64,000 nucleotides of DNA from Lachnospiraceae bacterium (GTDB lineage: Bacteria > Bacillota > Clostridia > Lachnospirales > Lachnospiraceae): NCBI GenBank assembly GCA_023664345.1, contig JAMPFQ010000013.1, forward strand, positions 50,235 to 114,234, written 5' to 3'. The position numbers and the translations under genes are program-made. This document shows, piece by piece, positions 54,201 to 64,000 of the stretch. Numbering within the stretch: position 1 is the stretch's first letter; each line of letters starts with the position of its first letter. The notes beneath the pieces were generated by a model that worked only from the letters and a program-made list of their open reading frames with translations, was not told the origin of the DNA and searched no databases.

Positions 54201-55163
54201 GAGATCCATCTTTCCCTGGCGGCGAAAGCGCTGGGATTCAATGTGGCTACGCCTGTATTTGACGGCGCCAACGAGAATGATATCATGGATACGCTGGATC
54301 TGGCAAACGACTATGTGAACCTTCCTTTTGACGCCGAGGAAGCGGCGCAGTGGAAAGAGGAGGGCAGGACCACTACCGCGGACGGCAGGGAGTGGGGCGG
54401 CGAGACCTTTGAGAGCAAGCATAGTGAAGAACTGCTTCCTGAAGTGGTGGAATATCTGTCAAAGGGCAGGGACCACAGGGAAGTATGGGCTGGCGTGCCT
54501 ATTTCCCGGGACGGTAAAGTGCGTCTGCGTGACGGGCGTACCGGCGAATATTTTGACAGCCCTGTGACCATTGGCCACATGCATTACCTGAAACTGCATC
54601 ATCTGGTTGACGACAAGATCCATGCCCGTTCCACAGGACCGTACTCCCTGGTAACGCAGCAGCCTCTGGGCGGCAAGGCACAGTTCGGCGGCCAGCGTTT
54701 CGGTGAGATGGAGGTATGGGCGCTGGAGGCTTACGGCGCATCCTATACGCTGCAGGAGATCCTGACGGTGAAGTCCGATGATGTGGTGGGGCGTGTGAAG
54801 ACCTATGAAGCGATCATCAAGGGCGATAACATCCCTGAACCCGGCATACCGGAGTCCTTTAAGGTATTGCTCAAGGAATTGCAGGCACTTGGCCTGGACG
54901 TCAGGGTGCTCCGTGACGACCAGACGGAAGTTGAGATCATGGAGACCATAGATTACGGTGATACGGATTACCGCTATGAGATGGGCGATGACCGCAAGTA
55001 TGACGACTATGATAACGGATCTCTGGGTGAGATGGGCTATCAGGCACAGGAGTTCGATGAAGAGAGCGGAGAACTGGTAAGCGCCGATGAGGAAGAAGAC
55101 GCTTATGACGACGCGTTTGAGATGGATGCGGATGATTTCGGCGGTGAGGACGACTACGAGTAA
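51225..55163 (+). CDS. rpoB: DNA-directed RNA polymerase subunit beta
   Basis: 1312 residues: [20 protein letters not shown] at the N-terminus, the rifampicin-pocket segments [53 protein letters not shown], and C-terminal [24 protein letters not shown]. Rifampicin-site residues look wild type: Q, D, H, R and S are at the usual places of [19 protein letters not shown]. The C-terminal tail is unusually acidic ([24 protein letters not shown]). The start ATG 51225 lies eight bases after GGGGTG; ATG 51219 is too close to the site. Confidence 0.95.
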   Translation: MEKNRIRPIAGNRVMRMSYARQKEVLEMPNLIEVQKDSYQWFLDEGLKEVFDDISPIADYSGSLSLEFVDFELCRDDVKYSIEECKERDATYAAPLTVKVRLYNKEKEEISEHKIFMGDLPLMTETGTFVINGAERVIVSQLVRSPGIYYGVGHDKIGKRLFSCTVIPNRGAWLEYETDSNDVFYVRVDRTRKVPVTVLIRALGVGTNDEIRELFGDEPKIEASFGKDTAENYQEGLLELYKKIRPGEPLSVESAESLINAMFFDPRRYDLAKVGRYKFNKKLAFRNRIRHQILAADVVDPSTGEVLASAGDKVTMELADTIQNAAVPFVYVQTEEKNVKVLSNMMVDLTSFVDCNPRDFGIHERVYYPVLAQILEEFGGDSEKLAEAIKKNVHELVPKHITKEDIIASINYNMHLEYGLGNDDDIDHLGNRRIRAVGELLQNQYRIGLSRMERVVRERMTTHDAEDISPQSLINIKPVTAAVKEFFGSSQLSQFMDQNNPLGELTHKRRLSALGPGGLSRDRAGFEVRDVHYSHYGRMCPIETPEGPNIGLINSLASYARINEYGFVEAPYRKVDKSDPANPRVTEEVVYMTADEEDNYHVAQANEALDADGHFVRTTVSGRYREETQEYPRSMFDYMDVSPRMVFSVATALIPFLQNDDANRALMGSNMQRQAVPLLLTDAPAVGTGMETKTAVDSGVCILAKKSGTIDYVSSRLIRMTCDDGEKMEYHLTKFSRSNQSNCYNQKPIVFKGDHVEEGQVIADGPSTSMGELALGKNPLIGFMTWEGYNYEDAVLLSERLVQEDVYTSVHIEEYEAEARDTKLGPEEITRDVPGVGDDALKDLDDRGIIRIGAEVRAGDILVGKVTPKGETELTAEERLLRAIFGEKAREVRDTSLKVPHGEYGIVVDAKVFTRENSDELSPGVNQAVRIYIAQKRKISVGDKMAGRHGNKGVVSRVLPVEDMPYLPNGRPLDIVLNPLGVPSRMNIGQVLEIHLSLAAKALGFNVATPVFDGANENDIMDTLDLANDYVNLPFDAEEAAQWKEEGRTTTADGREWGGETFESKHSEELLPEVVEYLSKGRDHREVWAGVPISRDGKVRLRDGRTGEYFDSPVTIGHMHYLKLHHLVDDKIHARSTGPYSLVTQQPLGGKAQFGGQRFGEMEVWALEAYGASYTLQEILTVKSDDVVGRVKTYEAIIKGDNIPEPGIPESFKVLLKELQALGLDVRVLRDDQTEVEIMETIDYGDTDYRYEMGDDRKYDDYDNGSLGEMGYQAQEFDEESGELVSADEEEDAYDDAFEMDADDFGGEDDYE

Positions 55164-55206
55164 GTTCAGAGCCGGGTGGATTTGAAAATAGAAGGGAGTG
55201 CCATTA

Positions 55207-58938
<3,732 letters not shown>

Positions 58939-58952
58939 TACAATATGATCTG

Positions 58953-58979
58953 AGGGCGATGCCATATGGCATTGCCCTT
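58953..58979 (+). terminator. Terminator-like hairpin after rpoC
   Basis: AGGGCGATGCC (58953-58963) pairs with GGCATTGCCCT (58968-58978) with one G-U pair and loop ATAT. The following T-run is very short, so read-through into rmlD is likely. Confidence 0.5.
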
Positions 58980-59003
58980 ATTGCAAAAGGAGTGGAGACG
59001 GTT

Positions 59004-59846
59004 ATGAGGGTATTGGTTACGGGCGTCGGGGGACAACTGGGCCACGACGTGGTCATCGAACTGGAAAAGCGCGGCATGGAAGCGGTGGGCGTGGATATCC
59101 AGGAAATGGATATCACGGATGCGTCCGGTGTGGACAGAGTGATAAGGGATGCCGCGCCTGACGCAGTGATACACTGCGCCGCGTACACGGCAGTGGATGC
59201 CGCGGAAGAAAACGTGGAGGTATGTCGGAAAGTCAATGCCGACGGTCCCAGGAACATCGCCGCGGTCTGCAAGGATCTGGATATCAAGATGGTCCATATC
59301 AGCACGGATTACGTGTTTGACGGACAGGGTGAGCATGTATGGGAGCCGGAGGACGCATGTGCGCCCAGAAGTGTGTATGGACAGACCAAATACGAGGGAG
59401 AACTGGCGGTACGGGAACTTCTGAAAAAATATTTTATCGTGCGCATTGCCTGGGCTTTTGGCAGTAACGGCAAAAATTTCGTAAAGACCATGCTGAAGCT
59501 GGCAGAGAACCACGATACTATCACGGTGGTCAATGATCAGATCGGCTCTCCCACTTATACCTATGATCTGGCCAGGCTCCTGGTGGATATGGTCCAGACG
59601 GAAAAGTACGGCGTATACCATGCCACCAACGAGGGCTTCTGCTCCTGGTACGATTTCGCCTGCGCGATCTTTCGGGAAGCGGGCCTGAACGTGAAAGTGA
59701 TCCCGGTCACATCGGCGGAATATGGGGCGAAGGCAACCCGTCCCATGAACAGCCGCATGAGCAAGGAGAAGCTGACAGAGAACGGTTTTGAACGGCTGCC
59801 CTCCTGGGAAGATGCCCTGAAGCGGTATATCGCAGGATCAAAGTAA
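59004..59846 (+). CDS. rmlD: dTDP-4-dehydrorhamnose reductase
   Basis: 280 residues, extended short-chain dehydrogenase: MRVLVTGVGGQLGHDVVIEL, VIHCAAYTAVDAAEENVEVC, ISTDYVFDGQ, and the catalytic YGQTKYEGELAV; SPTYTYDLARLLVDM is typical of RfbD/RmlD. It makes dTDP-L-rhamnose from the 4-keto sugar; rmlA, rmlB and a dedicated rmlC are not near. The position between rpoC and rpsL is unusual for a sugar gene. ATG 59004 has AAAGGAG and GGAG upstream. Its stop codon (TAA 59844-59846) lies inside the left arm of the inverted repeat at 59843-60017, so the element may have set the protein end. Confidence 0.88.
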   Translation: MRVLVTGVGGQLGHDVVIELEKRGMEAVGVDIQEMDITDASGVDRVIRDAAPDAVIHCAAYTAVDAAEENVEVCRKVNADGPRNIAAVCKDLDIKMVHISTDYVFDGQGEHVWEPEDACAPRSVYGQTKYEGELAVRELLKKYFIVRIAWAFGSNGKNFVKTMLKLAENHDTITVVNDQIGSPTYTYDLARLLVDMVQTEKYGVYHATNEGFCSWYDFACAIFREAGLNVKVIPVTSAEYGAKATRPMNSRMSKEKLTENGFERLPSWEDALKRYIAGSK

Positions 59847-60017
59847 CAGTTCAGCCCTCACATTCATAAAAGCGTCTGTTTCGCATCCGTTGCCGCTTTG
59901 CGGCTCATCTTTTATTTCATTGTGAGGGCGCTCCGCTCATGAAAAGATTCGCAATCAGTGCTTAGTGTGCAAGCACCCACGCACAGCTTGAGAATCTTTC
60001 CATGGCTGAACTGTTAC
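59843..60017. repeat. Structured inverted-repeat element (MITE-like) between rmlD and rpsL
   Basis: Perfect 14-base terminal inverted repeats, GTAACAGTTCAGCC (59843-59856) and GGCTGAACTGTTAC (60004-60017). Inside are further stems: CCCTCACA/TGTGAGGG (59855-59862, 59921-59928), GCCGC/GCGGC (59892-59904), GTGCTT/AAGCAC near 59958-59976, and GAAAAGATTC/GAATCTTTC (59941-59950, 59992-60000). The whole can fold as a multi-branched cruciform. GATCAAA lies directly left of it and again one base to the right, like a target-site duplication. Most of the 316-base gap 59847-60162 is this element plus the rpsL promoter. Confidence 0.7.
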
Positions 60018-60047
60018 AGATCAAAACAATGATTTTATAAAAAAAGA

Positions 60048-60076
60048 TTGACAATGCATCCGTAAGCGGCTATACT
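60048..60076 (+). promoter_or_regulatory. Sigma-A promoter of rpsL-rpsG-fusA
   Basis: A consensus TTGACA (60048-60053), 17 bases, TATACT (60071-60076). Confidence 0.8.
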
Positions 60077-60081
60077 TATTA

Positions 60082-60107
60082 AGCATGCGTGCGGATGCTC
60101 TTTTTTT
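60082..60107 (+). promoter_or_regulatory. Short leader hairpin with T-run before rpsL
   Basis: AGCAT (60082-60086) pairs with ATGCT (60095-60099), followed by CTTTTTTT (to 60107). It is placed right after the start of transcription like a small attenuator, but the stem is only five pairs. Confidence 0.35.
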
Positions 60108-60162
60108 GTGAGCAAAGCCGTGTGCGGATACTATAGTATGATTTAGAAAGAGGTGAAACAGA

Positions 60163-60588
60163 ATGCCAACATTTAACCAGTTAGTAAGAAAGGGACGTCA
60201 GACATCCGCAAAGAAGTCTACAGCGCCTGCTCTCCAGAAAGGTTACAATTCCCTTCACAAGAAGGCGACCAATGTATCCGCTCCTCAGAAGCGTGGTGTA
60301 TGTACTGCTGTAAAGACTGACACTCCTAAAAAGCCTAACTCAGCTCTTAGAAAGATCGCCAGAGTACGTCTTTCCAACGGGATCGAGGTTACCAGCTATA
60401 TCCCCGGTGAAGGACACAACCTGCAGGAGCACAGCGTTGTTCTGATCCGCGGCGGCAGAGTAAAGGATCTGCCCGGTGTAAGATATCACATTATCCGTGG
60501 TACTCTTGATACCGCAGGCGTGTCGAACAGAAAGCAGGCCCGTTCCAAGTACGGCGCTAAGAGACCTAAAGAAGCAAAGAAGAAATGA
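60163..60588 (+). CDS. rpsL: 30S ribosomal protein S12
   Basis: 141 residues: [47 protein letters not shown], and [21 protein letters not shown]. The lysines of KKPNS and GRVKDLPG, which are changed in streptomycin-resistant mutants, are present, so the protein looks wild type. An internal insertion of about 15 residues near the N-terminus is normal for Gram-positive S12. AAAGAGGTG precedes ATG 60163. A 148-base spacer with an AAGTGTT/AACACTT repeat separates it from rpsG. Confidence 0.96.
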   Translation: MPTFNQLVRKGRQTSAKKSTAPALQKGYNSLHKKATNVSAPQKRGVCTAVKTDTPKKPNSALRKIARVRLSNGIEVTSYIPGEGHNLQEHSVVLIRGGRVKDLPGVRYHIIRGTLDTAGVSNRKQARSKYGAKRPKEAKKK

Positions 60589-60700
60589 TCGCTTCAAAGG
60601 AGATTCGGGACAAATCTGAACGAAACTAAGAAAGTGTTGGAATTCTGTCATACAGATATACAGCACGAACACTTGGGGAAACACATGTGAGTACCGATGA

Positions 60701-61207
<507 letters not shown>

Positions 61208-61255
61208 GCGCAGCAGCGCTGCTATGTTTTAAAAATAAATTAGGAGGAAAAAATC

Positions 61256-63421
61256 TTGGCTGGAAGAGAATATCCGTTAGAGAGAACCAGAAATATCGGG
61301 ATCATGGCTCATATCGATGCTGGCAAGACCACATTGACCGAGCGTATCCTGTATTATACTGGCGTGAACTACAAGATCGGTGATACTCATGAAGGCACTG
61401 CCACCATGGACTGGATGGAGCAGGAGCAGGAAAGAGGCATTACCATCACTTCAGCGGCTACTACCTGCCATTGGACTCTGGAAAAAGAGACCAAGCCCAT
61501 GGAAGGCGCACTGGAGCACCGTATCAATATCATTGACACTCCTGGCCACGTTGATTTCACTGTCGAAGTAGAGCGTTCCCTTCGCGTACTGGACGGCGCG
61601 GTAGGCGTCTTCTGCGCAAAGGGCGGCGTAGAGCCCCAGTCAGAGAATGTCTGGCGTCAGGCTGATACCTACAACGTACCCCGTATGGCGTTCATCAACA
61701 AGATGGACATCCTGGGTGCGAATTTCTATGGCGCAGTAGATCAGATCAGAACAAGACTTGGCAAGAATGCCATCATCCTTCAGCTTCCTATTGGCAAAGA
61801 GGACGATTTCAAGGGCGTTATCGATCTGTTCGAGATGAAGGCTTACATTTATAATGATGATAAAGGTGAGGACATCACTGTAACCGATGATCTCGGAGAT
61901 ATGAAAGAAGACGCGGAGTTGTATCGCAGTGAGCTGATCGAGAAGATCTGCGAACTGGACGATGATCTCACGATGAAGTACCTGGAGGGTGAAGAGCCTT
62001 CCACAGAGGAATTGAAGAAAGTACTGCGCAAGGCGACCTGTGAGTGTACGGCAGTGCCCGTATGCTGCGGTTCCGCTTATCGTAATAAGGGAGTCCAGAA
62101 GCTTCTGGATGCGATCCTTGAGTATATGCCCGCGCCTACAGACATCCCTGCTATCAAGGGTGTGGATCTGAACGGCAACGAGGTGGAGAGGCACTCATCC
62201 GATGATGAACCTTTTTCCGCGCTGGCATTCAAGATCATGGCAGATCCTTTCGTAGGAAAGCTTGCGTTCTTCCGTGTGTATTCCGGTACCATGAATTCCG
62301 GATCCTATGTGCTGAACGCGACAAAAGATAAGAAAGAGCGTGTGGGACGTATCCTTCAGATGCATGCCAATAAGCGTGCCGAACTGGATAAGGTTTATTC
62401 CGGTGATATCGCGGCTGCGGTTGGTTTTAAATTCACCACCACAGGCGATACTATCTGTGACGACCAGCATCCCGTGATCCTGGAGTCCATGGAATTTCCC
62501 GAGCCTGTTATCGAACTGGCTATCGAGCCCAAGACCAAAGCAGGCCAGGGCAAGATGGGCGAGGCTCTGGCAAAGCTGGCAGAGGAGGATCCCACGTTCC
62601 GTGCGCATACCGATCAGGAGACAGGCCAGACTATCATCGCAGGTATGGGTGAACTCCATCTGGAGATCATCGTTGACCGTCTGCTCCGTGAGTTCAAGGT
62701 AGAGGCTAATGTGGGCGCACCTCAGGTGGCGTACAAGGAAGCGTTTACCAAGGCTGTGGAAGTGGATTCCAAGTATGCGAAGCAGTCCGGCGGTCGTGGA
62801 CAGTATGGTCATTGTAAAGTGAAATTTGAGCCCCTGGAGGCGAACTGCGAGAAGTTTGAGTTTGATCCCAAGGCGAATATTCTGATCAATGAGCCCCCTG
62901 TATTGCTGTTCGAGTCCACTGTAGTGGGTGGTTCCATCCCCAAGGAATATATCCCGGCGGTTGGCGAAGGCATCAGAGAGGCTGCACAGGCAGGTATCCT
63001 TGGCGGATTCCCCGTACTGGGCGTTCACGCGAACGTGTTCGACGGTTCCTATCATGAGGTTGACTCCTCTGAGATGGCATTCCACATCGCAGGTTCCATG
63101 GCGTTCAAGGATGCCATGCAGAAAGCTGCTCCCGTGCTGCTGGAGCCTATCATGAAAGTGGAAGTTACCATGCCGGAGGAATATATGGGCGATGTGATCG
63201 GCGACCTGAATTCCCGTCGTGGGCGTGTGGAAGGCATGGATGATATCGGCGGAGGCAAGATGGTCCGCGCGTTCGTGCCCCTTGCCGAGATGTTCGGTTA
63301 TTCCACAGACCTTCGTTCCAGGACACAGGGCCGTGGCAACTACTCCATGTTCTTTGAAAAGTATGAACCCGTTCCCAAGAATGTCCAGGAAAAGGTTTTG
63401 GCTGCAAAAGGAACTAAGTAG
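61256..63421 (+). CDS. fusA: Translation elongation factor G
   Basis: 721 residues with the GTPase motifs [42 protein letters not shown] and [10 protein letters not shown], and later domain III-V segments ([33 protein letters not shown]). The annotated start is TTG 61256 after AGGAGGAAA; no ATG lies at a suitable distance. It is slightly longer than the typical 690-700 residues. It translocates the ribosome and, with RRF, recycles it. It follows rpsG by 48 bases, as in the classical str operon. Confidence 0.95.
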   Translation: MAGREYPLERTRNIGIMAHIDAGKTTLTERILYYTGVNYKIGDTHEGTATMDWMEQEQERGITITSAATTCHWTLEKETKPMEGALEHRINIIDTPGHVDFTVEVERSLRVLDGAVGVFCAKGGVEPQSENVWRQADTYNVPRMAFINKMDILGANFYGAVDQIRTRLGKNAIILQLPIGKEDDFKGVIDLFEMKAYIYNDDKGEDITVTDDLGDMKEDAELYRSELIEKICELDDDLTMKYLEGEEPSTEELKKVLRKATCECTAVPVCCGSAYRNKGVQKLLDAILEYMPAPTDIPAIKGVDLNGNEVERHSSDDEPFSALAFKIMADPFVGKLAFFRVYSGTMNSGSYVLNATKDKKERVGRILQMHANKRAELDKVYSGDIAAAVGFKFTTTGDTICDDQHPVILESMEFPEPVIELAIEPKTKAGQGKMGEALAKLAEEDPTFRAHTDQETGQTIIAGMGELHLEIIVDRLLREFKVEANVGAPQVAYKEAFTKAVEVDSKYAKQSGGRGQYGHCKVKFEPLEANCEKFEFDPKANILINEPPVLLFESTVVGGSIPKEYIPAVGEGIREAAQAGILGGFPVLGVHANVFDGSYHEVDSSEMAFHIAGSMAFKDAMQKAAPVLLEPIMKVEVTMPEEYMGDVIGDLNSRRGRVEGMDDIGGGKMVRAFVPLAEMFGYSTDLRSRTQGRGNYSMFFEKYEPVPKNVQEKVLAAKGTK

Positions 63422-63451
63422 ATCTAAAATAGCAAAAAGTATAAAAACAGC

Positions 63452-63480
63452 TTGAAAAAAACCGCTATATTCCATATAAT
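63452..63480 (+). promoter_or_regulatory. Sigma-A promoter of tuf
   Basis: TTGAAA (63452-63457), 17 bases, TATAAT (63475-63480), so tuf has its own promoter besides read-through from fusA. Confidence 0.8.
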
Positions 63481-63501
63481 GGGAGTAGCCGAGTTATGAA
63501 G

Positions 63502-63530
63502 CGCCGAGTGTGCGCAAGTGCGCTTCGGCG
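63502..63530 (+). promoter_or_regulatory. GC-rich leader hairpin of tuf
   Basis: CGCCGA (63502-63507) pairs with TCGGCG (63525-63530), with GCGC/GCGC inside. It lies in the untranslated leader and has no T-run, so it is not a terminator. Role unknown, possibly message stability. Confidence 0.5.
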
Positions 63531-63575
63531 AGGGAAAATAACAATATGTTTTATTAGTTAAGGAGGATTTCAATA

Positions 63576-64000
63576 ATGGCTAAAGCTAAATTTGACAGAA
63601 CAAAGCCCCATTGTAACATTGGTACCATTGGTCATGTGGATCATGGCAAGACAACCCTGACAGCTGCGATCACCAAAGTTCTGGCTGAGAGAGTAGCAGG
63701 CAACGAGAAAGTAGATTTTGAGAACATCGACAAGGCTCCTGAAGAGAGAGAGCGTGGTATCACCATTTCTACCGCACACGTAGAGTATCAGACTGAGAAG
63801 AGACACTATGCACACGTTGACTGCCCCGGCCATGCTGACTACGTAAAGAACATGATCACCGGCGCTGCTCAGATGGACGGCGCTATCCTGGTTGTGGCTG
63901 CTACCGACGGCGTTATGGCGCAGACCAAGGAGCATATCCTGCTGGCTCGTCAGGTAGGCGTTCCTTATATCGTTGTATTCCTGAACAAGTGCGACAGCCC
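63576..64000 (+). CDS. tuf: Translation elongation factor Tu, partial (N-terminal 141 residues)
   Basis: The gene runs off the right edge. GTPase motifs: [20 protein letters not shown] (P-loop), [17 protein letters not shown] (switch I), [22 protein letters not shown] (switch II) and NKCD at the end. The segment [20 protein letters not shown] is the form found in Clostridia. AAGGAGG precedes ATG 63576. It delivers aminoacyl-tRNA to the ribosome. Confidence 0.96.
   Translation, partial: MAKAKFDRTKPHCNIGTIGHVDHGKTTLTAAITKVLAERVAGNEKVDFENIDKAPEERERGITISTAHVEYQTEKRHYAHVDCPGHADYVKNMITGAAQMDGAILVVAATDGVMAQTKEHILLARQVGVPYIVVFLNKCDS

Overview
The window looks like a chromosomal segment of a motile, Gram-positive anaerobe of the Clostridia, most likely Lachnospiraceae. 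The reasons are the rpmG-secE-nusG-rplKAJL-rpoBC-rpsLG-fusA-tuf order, the strong GGAGG ribosome-binding sites, sigma-D (FliA-type) promoters of the TAAA-N15/16-GCCGATAT kind, and the protein sequences themselves. Family names are assigned by reading the proteins. No database search was run.

Layout. (1) 1-9,094: glycan-transfer genes, mostly on the minus strand. Two LicD-type phosphotransferases are each followed by a DUF3880/CgeB-like glycosyltransferase. There are also a GT4-GT2 fusion and a run of small accessory proteins. (2) 9,262-18,270 (plus): a three-domain cytidylyltransferase/PEP mutase fusion, an iron-type alcohol dehydrogenase and phosphonopyruvate decarboxylase. Together these should make and CMP-activate 2-hydroxyethylphosphonate. 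Two paralogous AAA-ATPase/nuclease-like genes follow, flanking a methyltransferase. (3) 18,268-40,540 (plus): an apparent 22-kb operon with a sigma-D-type promoter and a leader terminator. It carries a CDP-glucose/CDP-3,6-dideoxyhexose pathway (rfbF, rfbG, rfbH, an epimerase and a reductase), glycosyltransferases, a carbamoyltransferase, an SGNH hydrolase, a HAD-type protein and eight radical SAM proteins. (4) 40,567-47,270: flagellar genes. A large flagellin, a FliD-like cap protein and a two-gene glycosyltransferase operon all carry sigma-D promoters. A small HTH regulator is coupled to UDP-galactopyranose mutase. (5) 47,408-64,000: housekeeping ribosomal, RNA polymerase and elongation-factor genes. 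rmlD sits alone between rpoC and rpsL, followed by a highly structured inverted-repeat element.

How the genes may work together. My inference is that regions 1-4 build an elaborate glycan, probably on flagellin, that carries 3,6-dideoxyhexose, carbamoyl, methyl and phosphonate groups. LicD proteins would transfer hydroxyethylphosphonate from its CMP ester, as LicD transfers phosphocholine. Sigma-D sites in front of both glycan operons and the flagellar genes tie the pathway to the motility regulon. The most unusual part is the radical SAM array. Five of its members, plus a methyltransferase, an SGNH hydrolase and a HAD protein, share a similar N-terminal Rossmann-like module. I do not know a described system with this architecture.
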